Assembly: GCF_963082655.1 (NCBI RefSeq)
Contig: NC_081553.1
Span: forward strand, 154,853,441 to 154,917,440
Origin: Stomoxys calcitrans
Lineage: Eukaryota; Arthropoda; Insecta; Diptera; Muscidae
Length of the DNA: 64,000 bases
Direction of reading: 5' to 3'
The first letter of the stretch is position 1, and each line of letters starts with the position of its first letter. Both the position numbers and the translations under genes were made by a program. Below are positions 19,780 through 30,973 of the stretch, one piece after another. The notes under the pieces were generated by a model. The model ran no database searches, was not told the origin of the DNA, and saw only the letters and a program-made list of their open reading frames with translations.

Positions 19780-22700
19780 AACAGATTGGTGCGATCTGGC
19801 CAGGCGATCAATGGCGCATGCTTGGGTAATAAGGATTCCCTCAGATCCTGAATCCATACATGAAAGACTAAGGGAATGAAATCCCCATTTTTCAACCACT
19901 GACTGGAAGATTGGTAGAATGGATGAGGCTGATGGTGACCGGAGACATGCAGTATTCGTATTAACTCCGGCAGTCTCGCAGTTTCAAAAAGTCTGAAAGA
20001 GTTATATCCTACAGATTTAAAATACTGCAGAAGCGGTCCCTCAGCTAAACAGAAGAAAGGCGGATTGGCAAAAATTTCGGCACAAATTCTGCACGTCTAC
20101 CCTTCTAGACCAGAAAAGTAAGTGGAAACTGCGGAACCTATAATGGTTAAGCGGATCAAGAAGGCCCTGAATGATTCGCTTGTGATAGCATGTCCTAGGG
20201 CCAAGGGACGGCCATGGTTGACCCCAGAGCTGGTTGGTCTAAGGAAGGACTGCAGAAAACTCTTCAGCAGAGCGAAAGCCACAAGAGCATAATACGATTG
20301 GGACATCTATAAGGCTTAGCTAAGAAAATATAAGGGCGAACTCAGAAAAAATCCTGCGCAAAATTTTCCAGCTCCGTGGAGGATACATCTGGGGCCTCTA
20401 GGCTAAGGAATATTCTGTTCTCGAGACATATTACGGTGAGTTATATTCAGAAGTCAGAGAATGTATGGAAAATGTCTAGTGAGGAAACACTAGAACTATT
20501 CGTTGATACACATTTCCCGGGAAATTCTCCAACGGACAACGTGGCGCCAGAAGAGGTTGTCACTGGTATGCATTTGTCGGAGTTTATTAGAGAAATTGTG
20601 TCTGAGCCGTAAATCCTCTGGGCGATTAGAAGATTCGACTCCTTTAAGTCGCCAGGCCCCGATGATGTATCACCGGTTGAATAACAATCTGTGTCTGATA
20701 GACTGGTTCCCTGGCTTAGGCAGATATACTCTGGTTGTATTAGTAAGTCGTATATGCCTGTGGGATGGAGGGACACATAGACCATTTTTATTCCGAAAGC
20801 AGGAAAACATTACCACCCGATGGCGAAAGATTTTCATACTATCAGTCTGCTATCTTTTTTACTGAAGACATTTGAGAGGTTGATAGAATCATATCTTAGG
20901 GCAAAGATCCCTGGAGATCATCTGTCGCGGCAGCAGCATGCATATAGTAAAGCCAATTCACTGAAACAGCCCTTCACAACCTAGTCGGCTACACAGAGGG
21001 TTCTCTTGCTGTCAAGGAATATACAATGTCACCATTTCTTGACACTGAACCGACGTCAATCATGAAGGATTTGGAGTTTCTAGGCATCAACTCTACCATA
21101 AGAAAGTTTATTAATAACTTACTTACTAAAAGATGCATTACGGCAGGCTTGGATCTGTGGATCTAAAAAGATGGGCCAGCAGAGAACGCCTTAAGGCGGT
21201 GTACTGTCACCTCTACTTTGGAATAAAGCCATTAACTATATATTACTGCCTCTGGAGGAAAAAGGTTTAAAAGTGGTCGCGTATGTTGATGACGTGGCAA
21301 TTGCGGTTAGGGGAAAGTTTCCCAGCACTCTAAGAGATATACTTCAGTAAGCTCAACATGCAACAGCGAAATTGTTTAGGTGTAAGTCCGTGCAAAACAG
21401 AAGTAGTTGTTTTGCCTTCAGTGGTACCGGTCTCCTTCGGAGGAGAGAACGTTCCATTTATAGGAATCGAAAAATATCTGGGTGTTTTGCTGGACAGGAA
21501 ATTGAACCTCAAATCCAACATTTTGGAAAAGGCACGAAAGGCAACTCTTGCCCTATACACCTGCAAGAGAGCCATTGCCAAAAATAGGGGGTTTAGACCT
21601 CGTGTCCTGCACGCTATATGGTGTTGTGGTCAGGTGAACTGTTCAATATTTAACCGGATCCAAAGGATGGCTTGTTTGTGCATCAAAGCCGTACTGAGGA
21701 CGACACCAACCGATGCACTGAATTTAATGCTACATCTAATGCCGCTGGAAATTGTGGCTAGACAAACTGCAGCGACAACTGCCGTGAGGTTAAGGGAGCT
21801 TTCTCGTTAGTCATGTGGCGGCTACGGATACTGTGTTATCATTGATACCATATCCGATGCTCCCGGCAGCGTAGATTACATCCTACCTGAGCCGCTTTTT
21901 GATAAAAAGTACTGTGCCACTATTCCTGATAGAACCGATTGGAACTACATTTTCCCTGCTAATAGAACTTACATAGACTTCTATACGGATGGTTCCAAAC
22001 TAGACGACCAGGTGGGGTTTGGGTGTACTCTAAAGATCTAGAACTGGTCATATCGAAAAGATTATCCGATCACTGCAGTGTATATCAAGTGGAGATCCTT
22101 GCAATTAAGGAAGTGGTGGAATGGCTAATATATAATGTCATTCCAGCTATTAAATCCCTGCAGCACCTATTTCTGAATACAAAAACCGCTCTCGACTGTC
22201 GCAAATCTCTCAACGAGATGGCTGAATAGTTCAAAATTCACCGGCCACAGAGATATCCCAGGAAATTGTAAAGTGGGCGAGCTTGCGAGACTACTTTGCC
22301 CTTTCCAGGGAAACTGGAATCTGTGGCTATGCCTCTAACGACATGTAAGCTAAATTTTCAGGACCAAGCTCGTAGGACAACTAATGATAGATGGTCACAA
22401 AGAGGAAGCTGTTAGCATTCCAAAACTATGTGGCCTAATCTAGACTTGAAGAGGTCTCCCGCTTTGCTGTCACTGGCTAGAACAGACGTCTCAGTCATTG
22501 TGTACGTCACTACAGGTCTCTGTCTAATCGGAAAACATGCTGACAGACTGAAGGTTGCCAGCAACGACATTTGCAGAATCTGTGAGGACATGGAAGAAGG
22601 AGAGACTATAGAACACCTTCTGTGTGTGTGTCCCGCACTGTCAGTAAGAAGCAGTTCCACTTTAGGTTCTCATTTCTTTGAGAACCAGTGTGATTTAGCC

Positions 22701-22861
22701 GATGTGAACATTCGAAAGTTGTTGTGTTTTTTAAAGCGATCTGGATGGTTTAACGGTAGGTACTAGAAAGCATCTTCCCTTTTCTGTTCCTGTGGTATCG
22801 CAATGAAGGAAAAAGTCTAAGTGAGTTTGATGGCAAACGGCCACTTAAACCTAACCTAACC
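19780..22861 (+). mobile_element. LOA-1a: broken LOA/R1-group retrotransposon with RT and RNase H
   Basis: Frames are split by many stops, but the order is clear. About 19900-19990 is ORF1-like ('WKIGRMDEADGDRRHAVFVL' after frame adjustment). 20120-20600 is the linker before RT ('GRPWLTPELVGLRKDCRKLF'). 20640-20880 is RT ('SPGPDD', 'ISLLSFLLKTFERLIES'). YVDD lies near 21283-21294. The RT C-terminus is at 21358-21810 ('YLGVLLDRKLNLKSN', 'TTPTDALNLMLHL'). RNase H is at 21970-22260 ('FYTDGSKLDDQVGFG'). A Cys-rich tail is at 22428-22766 ('CRICEDMEEGETIEHLLCVC'). LOA elements carry RNase H downstream of RT, which is why I favour LOA over R1. The 3' end is ACCTAACCTAACC (22849-22861). Most of the endonuclease is deleted. 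Confidence 0.75.
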
Positions 22862-24195
22862 AGCAACTTAAGGCCTGAAGCGGCATTTCTAAACCATGCA
22901 CCATATATAGGGAAGCCAGCCAGTAATTGTTAATTTTAAAGCTGACTGTTACTGAATCGTCAGTGCTTAGCGATGGAGAAGACAATTATTAAGACTACTC
23001 TTTCCAAGAATACAGGCTCTGTGTCTCATATTCCCCGTACCCTTGAGTAGTTTCAATCTGGCATACTTAGTCCACGAACCACATCACCACATACCTATAG
23101 TTCCTGGATAGTAACCACGTCAAATCCTCTTGCCATCAGAAGGACTTTTAGTGCCACCGAAGCGGTCTTACAATGTCACGATTCAGAATTTCCACCACTG
23201 TTGCGTTAGCCTCGTCTTCTGAGTCCGCCAGGAGTTCATCCACACAAGATTCGTTTGATCTTGTCATGATGAGTTTGATGAGATGAGGCAGTTGAGTAAG
23301 CATAGGAAACACTGTTCCTCAATACACTGGACACATGCGGTGTGAACGGTTCCTTCTTAGATGCTTCCTTAGCCGCTCCTGTCGAAGCACATTTTTAGTT
23401 TCGTCCATCCCCGCTGGCGCACACCTTGAGCCCAACCCAACCGGATGACCCACCCACACAGGGCTTGTCGTATCCAGTATCGACATCTTCCTTTCCTGTC
23501 TCGATCGTGGCAGGGGGATTTTAGTCTTCCGCAGTCCGCCAGACTTTGGAGATGTGATCAATATCTCCTCAGACAAGTGTTAACCAACACCGATTCCCCA
23601 CCGCTTCTATAGACCTTTAGCTTCAACTTGTGGAATCTATATGCAACCCTGTTCTTCTCCTTTTTCGACAACTACCATCACCCAACTGTCCCTAGCGACA
23701 TTTGCAAAGGTTCTTGGATACAAATAATTATTGTTCGCCTTTTCTTTTGGGCATTGGATGCCGTCCAGGTGACCGCAACCTTTTGGCCGAGTGCGGTGCC
23801 GTTTCCGATTCTAGATGTGTAGCCTTTGGGATGGCCTGTGCAGCTTATCTCCGAGCCAATTAAGGGAGTGACTCCCCTTATCTGCGAGAGTCTTAGAATC
23901 TTTCGCATCTATCCTCTCAATAAACCTGAGAGCAATGCGTCTTTTATCATTTCAACGTCTTAAAGGGTGTATCGGTATGAAAGAGAATGCAGATGGCCTG
24001 TGTAAATAATAGGCATGCGCAGATAGAAATGGTTCGGCATTTTCCTTAAGACTCGAACCAGGTGTCTTCGTCAAAAGCCCCTGCTGACCAGCCGTCTGTT
24101 AGCTAGTGGAGTCTGGAGCAGTAAACAACAGTCTACACTGCAACTTCGACTGATGGAGCGGCCTAATACCATCACCGCAGTTGTTGGATTCTCTT
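22862..24195 (-). mobile_element. LOA-1b: 5'-side fragment (ORF1 end and endonuclease start), inverted
   Basis: Parallels 59640-60446 in LOA-1e (for example GCAGGCTCTGTG..CATTCCCCGTACCCTTGAGTAG at about 23004) and 1-435. It spans the ORF1-ORF2 boundary region on the minus strand. 23319-23576 is an 85-residue open remnant of presumed ORF1 with basic stretches ('RLRKHLRRNRSHR'). There is no intact zinc knuckle. It abuts the 3' tail of the oppositely oriented LOA-1a at 22861. Confidence 0.6.
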
Positions 24196-27129
24196 ATATA
24201 CTAGGATATACATTTTACTGGTATATTCGTAATCATCTCCCATTTCTGCGCACAGGTCGAAAGCGTTAATGACGCCGCCAAGATAAAAAAGTTTCTTTCA
24301 TAAACCCATGTCCAAACTGAAACTTTAGTAGACGACATGGGAGTGGGAGCAGAGACAACCGAGGACATTTTGAGGCTTTTGATGAAAACCCATTTTTCAC
24401 AGGATACGACGGGTTTCATGGAGACACCGGAATCTTGGAATAATGCCGTTGATCGGAGGTTTATAACTACGAAATTTATGGTGAAGGAATCCCTGAGGAG
24501 CCTCAAGTCACGCGAACCTGATGGAATATTTCCGGCGTTACTACAGAAAGAGGCAGACTATCTGGCGCCTCATCTGGCCAATATTTTCACAGCGTGTCTA
24601 GGACTTGCATGTACTCCGAAAGCCTGGCAAGAGACAAGGGTGGTGTTTATACCCATGCCCGGCAAGGCAAAGGCCAACAGACCCATAAGCCTTACGCCCT
24701 TTCTATTCAAAACCATGGAAAGTACTCAAAACCATGAAAGAAAGGACATTCAGCGAACTACTCAAATACACACAGCATACCTATGTCAAGGGAAGATCGG
24801 TAGAGACTGCCCTGTACGAGGTTGTGCATAAAATAGAAGAATCCTTCGTTTCCAAAATGTACACCCTGGCGGTATGCATCGACATCGAAGGGGCTTTTAA
24901 CGATGTGCGGACCGACACACTGATCCCATCTTTAGACCAGTACCGGGTGGACCCGGTCCTTAGAGACTGGATAAACCATATGCTAAGGAACAGATGGATA
25001 AATTGTATGTCCTATGGCATAAATATAAGGGAGAGAGTGGCACAAGGCACGCCATAGGGGGGCATTTTATCGCCACTATGGGCAGTATGTAGTTGGTAGG
25101 CTCGAAATGGGGCCTGAATCCAAGGATAGTACACTGGCTCTACAGAAGCGTGATGAGACTAATACTTACTTACGCCTCAGTAGTTTAGTGGACTGCTATG
25201 GAGAAAAAGTGCAACTTAAGGACCATACAACAGGTTCCGAGAACATGTTGTCTTGGTAAGGCGGAGCGATGAGGATCACGCCCACTAGGGCACTGGAGAC
25301 TATTCTAGATATCCGACCCATTGACATATAGATTAAGTGTGAGGCAGCCACTGCGGCTATGAGACTTAAGGCGATGGGAGAATGGATTGAGAATGGGAGC
25401 AGCTCACACCATCGCGGTATAAATGAGGCGACGATAACGCGTAACCTGGAAAAAAGGAAAGAGGTTTCCGATCGGATACCTGAGATGAACCTTGAAGTCG
25501 AGTGTGAGGCGCTGTTGCCATCGGCACAGTCTTGGATTGACGGAACCCTAGTATTGCCATCTGGAAGATCATATTACACGGATGGATCAAAGCTAGAGGA
25601 CAGAGTGGGCCTGGGGGTCTACATTGAGAACCCAGAGACTGAAATCTGTTTTAGACTGCCTGACCATAATACGGTCCTGCAGGCGGAGATCCTAGCGATC
25701 ACGGAATGCGTGAAGTTGTGTGGTGCTGGCGCGAGGACGTCGAGTGTGAACATCTTTACCGACAGTAAAATTGCCATAAGGGCAATAACAACCAGGAAGG
25801 TAAGGTCACGAACTGTCTTGCAGTATAAGAAGAGGATTAACGCCTTCTCCGAGGATGGGAAAAATACGCATCTTTTGGGTGCCGGCCCATAAATTAGTAA
25901 GGGGAAATAAAGGGTGATTTTTTTGAGGTTAGGATTTTCATGCATTAGTATTTGACAGATCACGTGGGATTTCAGACATGGTGTCAAAGAGAAAGATGCT
26001 CAGTATGCTTTGACATTTCATCATGAATAGACTTACTAACGAGCAACGCTTGCAAATCATTGAATTTTATTACCAAAATCAGTGTTCGGTTCGAAATGTG
26101 TTCATTCACCGTAACGTTGCGTCCAACAGCATCTTTGAAAAAATACGGTCCAATGATTCCACCAGCGTACAAACCACACCAAACAGTGCATTTTTCGGGA
26201 TGCATGGGCAGTTCTTGAACGGCTTCTGGTTGCTCTTCACTCCAAATGCGGCAATTTTGCTTATTTACGTAGCCATTCAACCAGAAATGAGCCTCATCGC
26301 TGAACGGTGAATGAACACATTTCGAACCGAACACTGATTTTGGTAATAAAATTCAATGATTTGCAAGCGTTGCTCGTTAGTAAGTCTATTCATGATGAAA
26401 TGTCAAAGCATACTGAGCATCTTTCTCTTTGACACCATGTCTGAAATCCCACGTGATCTGTCAAATACTAATGCATGAAAATCCTAACCTCAAAAAAATC
26501 ACCCTTTATAAGGGCAGATGATTTGCCGGTCAAGGCCCGAGGACTGCCGTTAAAAAATTTGGTTAACCCGAAGCCTTTCGGGTCGACGCAGTCGGAGTTA
26601 AGGGAGTGGGCGACGAATGCGCATGCAACATTGTGGAACAGAGAAACGGTCGGTAGGACGGCGAAAATCGTATGGGGGGGATCCAGATCGTGAGAAGATG
26701 AGGCTATTACTGAAAGGAAGTAAGAAGGAGGTCAGTATAGCTATTGGTATCATAACGGAACGCATAGGACTACGACATAGGACACTTATGTAAAATCGGT
26801 GCGGCAAGTGAAAGCATGTGTAGGGCATGCGGGGAAGATGATGAGACATTGGAGCATTTCCTTTATCATTGCCCGGTTTATGCGTCTAACGGATACCGGT
26901 ACTTAGGTGGAGACCCAATACCAGACATGAACCAACTTAGGAGAGTGGTATTGAAAACAATTAAGAATTTTGTAAGTAGCACGGAATTCCTAATTTAAAA
27001 CTTTCTTTTTAGAGGTTACTTTATAGTTTTTAGAGCGCACACCAAGCCGATTACTGGCTTAGGTGTATGTCCATAGTGGTATGGGGCGGATTAATATCTG
27101 CACCCTCTTTTCAACCTAACATAACCTAA
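24196..27129 (+). mobile_element. LOA-2a: broken LOA-group retrotransposon split by a fold-back transposon
   Basis: A second LOA-like family. 24337-24831 decodes as the RT front ('VKESLRSLKS', 'FPALLQKEADYLAPHL', 'AWQETRVVFIP'). 24734-25057 continues RT ('GRSVETALYEVVHKIEES', 'CIDIEGAFNDV', 'ERVAQGTP'). The YxDD block is lost near 25060-25100. 25359-25892 contains RNase H ('SYYTDGSKLEDRVGLG', 'VNIFTDSKIAIRAI'). The terminal Cys-His region is at 26816-26998 ('CRACGEDDETLEHFLYHC'). A 597-bp fold-back element (25910-26506) lies between the RNase H and the tail. The 3' UTR ends near CAACCTAACATAACC (27112-27126). LOA-2b and LOA-2c are relatives. Confidence 0.75.
25910..26506. mobile_element. Fold-back Tc1/mariner-like element, 202-bp inverted repeats, TA target duplication
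   Basis: The arms 25910-26111 and 26305-26506 are reverse complements (i + j = 52416), starting AAGGGTGATTTTTTTGAGG, and the element is flanked by TA at 25908-25909 and 26507-26508. Each arm contains an ATG followed by the start of a transposase helix-turn-helix ('LTNEQRLQIIEFYYQNQCSV', residues after Met). The loop, read on the minus strand, encodes a piece of the catalytic domain ('FSDEAHFWLNGYVNKQNCRI', 'VWCGLYAGGIIGPYFF') including the Asp of FSDE. The complete transposase is absent, so mobility would need an enzyme supplied elsewhere. It interrupts LOA-2a. Confidence 0.85.
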
Positions 27130-27189
27130 AAGTTTGCAGCTATAAATCAAACCAGTCATTTTGACCGGTTTGGTCCCTAGGTATGTAAA

Positions 27190-27665
27190 CAATTTTGGTC
27201 TTTCTAATGTTAATGATGTCAATACAAAATCTGGTGGGGAACATTATCCCGATATGTATAAGAGGAGCGGATTGGAATATTGAATTTCAAAAGTTGAAAC
27301 AACTTGTAGCAGAACATGTAATAAATAACCCTATTTTTATCGGAGACATGAACAGACGAATCAGAAAAAATCTATAATATATACATGCAATAAATGAAAC
27401 CAATTTTATATCTGGCAAAGATAATCGTAAATCGCGATATAGAAGTTAATTCAAAATGTTGTAACTTTTTAAAGTTTTTTGATGATTACAATCTGATTGT
27501 ACTTAATGGCCAAACTCTCAGATAAGAAGGGAAGTTTACCTACGTCAACGCTCTTGGGCAATCGGTTAATGATATGTACAGTAGCAGCAAATTTAGTGTC
27601 ATATGTAAATAAATTCTACACTGAAGACAAAATATGATCGGATCATCTCCCTATTGTGCTTGAAA
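27190..27665 (+). pseudogene. Endonuclease-domain fragment of another non-LTR retrotransposon
   Basis: Piecewise translation gives 'NPIFIGDMNRRI', 'FFDDYNLIVLNGQTL', 'GKFTYVNALGQSVNDM' and 'SDHLPIVLEN', the spaced motifs of the endonuclease fold (GDxN, then S-D-H). Stops and shifts separate them. It does not match the LOA copies here, and the clade is undetermined (CR1- or I-like are options). Confidence 0.55.
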
Positions 27666-28160
27666 ATGTATTCCACTCCACCGAAATGTCCTCCATCAAG
27701 AACCAGTGTTTATCGATTGTATGGTGAATTCAACTGAGGTCGTAGTTCACTCCAAGACGAATTTCGTGAAGCTCGTCCAAAACCAGTTGTTATTCCAAAA
27801 CCCATTGATGCTGTGCGCCAACTGATATTGCAAGATCGTCATGTGACATATCGTGAGATTGAGACAATCTTAGGCATTAGTGGGACAAGCATACATTCAA
27901 TATTATATGAACATTTGACCGTCAAATTTTTTTTCGCGTTGGATCCCACACAGTATGTCAATCCCTTAAAAAAGACTCGTGCCGATTGGTCGAAAGAAAT
28001 GCTCCAAAAACACTATCGCGGTGCTTCGAAGCACATCTATTACATCATGACAGGTGATGAATCGTGGATTTACGCGTATGATGCCGAGAGTGAATAGCAG
28101 TCGACTGAATGGGTCCAAATCCAACAAAAGTTGCCCGCGCACGAATTGTTACGAATGACG
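27666..28160 (+). pseudogene. mariner-family transposase fragment
   Basis: Translation gives 'SRTSVYRLYGEFN' and then 27813-28097 'HVTYREIETILGISGTSIHS', 'TRADWSKEML' and 'MTGDESWIYAYDAESE'. This is the second helix-turn-helix and the first catalytic Asp (TGDE) of a DD34D mariner transposase. A TGA lies near 27736, a stop follows 'AESE', and the remaining catalytic residues are deleted. No terminal repeats are seen. It is dead. Confidence 0.8.
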
Positions 28161-28162
28161 AA

Positions 28163-28196
28163 ATGAATGACGAAATTAGTATACCCTCATTCTATG
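28163..28196 (+). repeat. 3'-end scrap of the R repeat
   Basis: GACGAAATTAGTATACCCTC followed by ATTCTATGG matches the conserved 3' end of R copies (compare 32133-32170). Confidence 0.6.
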
Positions 28197-28296
28197 GTAA
28201 AATTTTCTTTTTCCTTTACTTTTTAGTTTATGGAGCGCACAACAAGACAATTACCTTGTTAGGTGTATGTCCATAGTGGCATGGGGCGCATAATGC
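28197..28296 (+). mobile_element. LOA-2 3'-UTR fragment
   Basis: Closely matches 27005-27095 (GCGCACA.CAAG.C.ATTAC, then TTAGGTGTATGTCCATAGTGG), in plus orientation. It joins an inverted LOA-2 copy at 28296. Confidence 0.7.
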
Positions 28297-30882
28297 GAGT
28301 AACATGAACTTCCAGATGGCAATACTAGGGTTCCGTCAGTCCAAGACTGTGCCGCTGGCACTAGTGCCTCGCACTCGACCTCAACTGTCGTCTCAGGTAT
28401 CCGATCGGACACTACACTTCCTTCCAGGTTTCCAGTCGTCGCTTCGTTTACACCGCGATGATATGAGCTGTTTCCATCCTCAATCTATTCTCCCATCGCC
28501 TTATGTCTCATAGCCGCATTGGCCGCCTCACACTTAATCTATATGTCAATGTACCTAGTGGTCGTGGTCCTTATCGCTCCGCTTATGCTAAGACAACATG
28601 TTCTCTGAACCTGTTGTATGGTATTTATTTTGCACTTTTTTCTCCTTAGCAGTCCACCAAACTACTAAGGTGTAAGTAAGTATTGGTCTAATTACGCTCC
28701 TGTAGAGCCAGTGAATTATTCTCCGATTTAGGGCCCATTTCGAGCCAACAGCCCGTCTTTATAGTGCCCAACATCTGTGAGCCTTCTCATAACGCTTCTG
28801 AATGTGAAACTTCCAATTCAGTTTCCTGTCCAAGATCACCCCTAGGTATTTGACCTTGTCAGATATGGAAATCGTTTTATTAAGAGAACGTTGTATGGCC
28901 TTTCTGCATAGCTGGTTCGGATCCTTACTCTTTAGAAGTATTATAACATCGTCTGCTTAGCAGACGGGTACAAATCCTTCCTCAGTCAGCATTCGTAATA
29001 TGTCACTAATGGTGGTCACCCAAAGGAGTGCCCCAGTGGCGTGCACTGCGACACTTTTTCCTTTATGGGACCGGGTCCACCTGTTGCTGGTCTAACGATT
29101 GGATCCGTGTGTCGGTCCGCACATTGTTAAACGCCCCTTCGATGTCAATGCAAACCGCCAATATGTACGTCTTGGTATCGAAGGATTCTTCTATTTTATG
29201 CACAACCTCGTACAGGGCAGTCCGACCGACCTTCCCTTGACATAGGTGTGCTGTTTGTATTTGAGCATTTCGGATGTCCTATTCTTTATCATGGTATCCA
29301 CAATACGTTATTTGGGTTTGAGTAGAAAGGCTTATAGGTCTGTAGGCCTTTGGTGTCGCATAACTTGCCTTGCAGGGCTCGGGTATGAATACCACCCTTG
29401 CCAGCTGAAAGCTTTCGGGGTATAAGCAAGTCCTAGGCTCACTGTGAAAATAGTGGGGCGCCTTAAAGTCGGCCTCCTTTTGTAGTAACGCGGAAATATT
29501 CCAACAGGTCAGAGTGACTTAAATGTTTTGAAGTTTCTCAAGGCTTCCTTGACCATAAATTCCATTATGATAAGCCTACGATCATCCTCATTATTCCAAG
29601 ATTACGGTGTCTCCGTGAGTCCCGATGTATCCTGTGGAAAATGCGATTTTATCAAAAGCATCAAAATGTCCTTCGATGTCTATGCTTTCACTCCCATGTC
29701 GTGTACTAACGATTCAGTTTGGACATGGGTTTTTGAGAGAAATTTTTCGTCCTGGCGACGATATCGGCCTGGTCGCAGAAAAGCTTCCAGGAGGCACGTT
29801 TTGCTGCTCTAGTATTCCTTGAGCCGTGTGTAATACACATCTCAATATACTTCCACTTTTTTTCGACGTGCTCTATTATAATGTCTGCGGACTCATTTCC
29901 CAATGTTGCGAGTCTCCCCGGTCATCCAGAGTTTCTCTTGGTCTGATTTCCTTTTTCGAAGGGGACAACTATCTTCGAGAGACTGACACACTAGTGCTGT
30001 CATTATCCTGTTACATTTTCATCAATGTCTTCTATGCTTGGACAATCTAAAGTATCTTGCCCAAGTCTTCTCCTGAGTAGTCTTCTGAATTTTGTCCAGT
30101 TGGTTTTCAACTTATTCCGGAAGCTTATCGGATTCGGCGCTGGCCGTGCTATTCCAAACCTAATATAGCGATATTCTGAGAAGGAATGCTCCATGGAGGC
30201 CCTCCAATCCTGAACCTCGTCTTTCAGATTTTTCAAACATACTGTCACTTCTAAAACCTCCTCCATGATCCTATTATCAAAGGTAGCGGTGTTACCAATA
30301 TTATGTGTTATTGGGTCTATAGAATTCAAGGATTCTGCCAGTAATGTTGGTGCTACCCCACGAAATGTGGTGAGAGTTCTCAATGCACCCTATTAGTACC
30401 TCATTTTCTATCTGTTTTGCTTTCCACACCAACCGTTGCAGATCCGATGTAGCTGGCGGTTTCGGAGAGTCGAAAGGCAGATAAAGTGATTCCAGGTATG
30501 ATCCACCGTCTCCCTGTCTCATCACTGTTGCATCCGACGTTGACAACTCTGGGGCAAATATATAATTTAAATTTGTATGACAAATAACGCAAGTCCTCCA
30601 CCGATTATCATTGTTAGCATAGAATAATTGGTAGTTGGTATGATTCAGTCCAGAAACTTTGTTCCGGGTTGTGTGACTCCTGAATTTAGGCAATATGAAT
30701 CTTGCCCTTGCTGATTTTCTGCTTCAGATCGTGAATAGCTGTCTGGCTCCGGTGGAGGTTTATTTAGATGACCTCAATCGTTGGTCCTCCATTAGATGGG
30801 CTTCTTAGGAGTGGGCGATGGTCTCTTCGTCTGTTCCCCGTTCTTTATGCTGCATTGGGTTTCCCTTTCCTAGTCTTTCGAA
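28297..30882 (-). mobile_element. LOA-2b: long broken LOA-2 copy, inverted
   Basis: Read right to left: endonuclease start near 30770-30690; 30301-30693 ('LNHTNYQLFYANNDNRWRTC', later 'RQGDGGSYLESLYLPF') is the endonuclease; 30003-30383 is the end of the endonuclease and linker ('SEYRYIRFGI', 'NWTKFRRLLRRRLGQDTLDC'); 29706-29903 is the pre-RT linker ('ESADIIIEHVEKKWKYIEMC'). The interval 29700-29000 is RT in pieces, including a counterpart of GRSVETALYEVVHKI. The stretch 28300-28500 is the start of RNase H. Frameshifts and stops occur throughout. It is the most complete copy of this family at the 5' side. Confidence 0.7.
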
Positions 30883-30926
30883 ACAGCCATTCACGACCTA
30901 GTTGCCTACATAGAGAGTTCTCTATG
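30883..30926 (+). repeat. Short LOA-1 scrap
   Basis: GAAACAGCC.TTCAC.ACCTAGT, then CTACA.AGAG.GTTCTCT, matches LOA-1a at 20963-21006. It is about 44 bases long and isolated. Confidence 0.55.
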
Positions 30927-30973
30927 TAGACAGGGGAAAGTATATATCTTATATATAAAAATCTTATATATAA

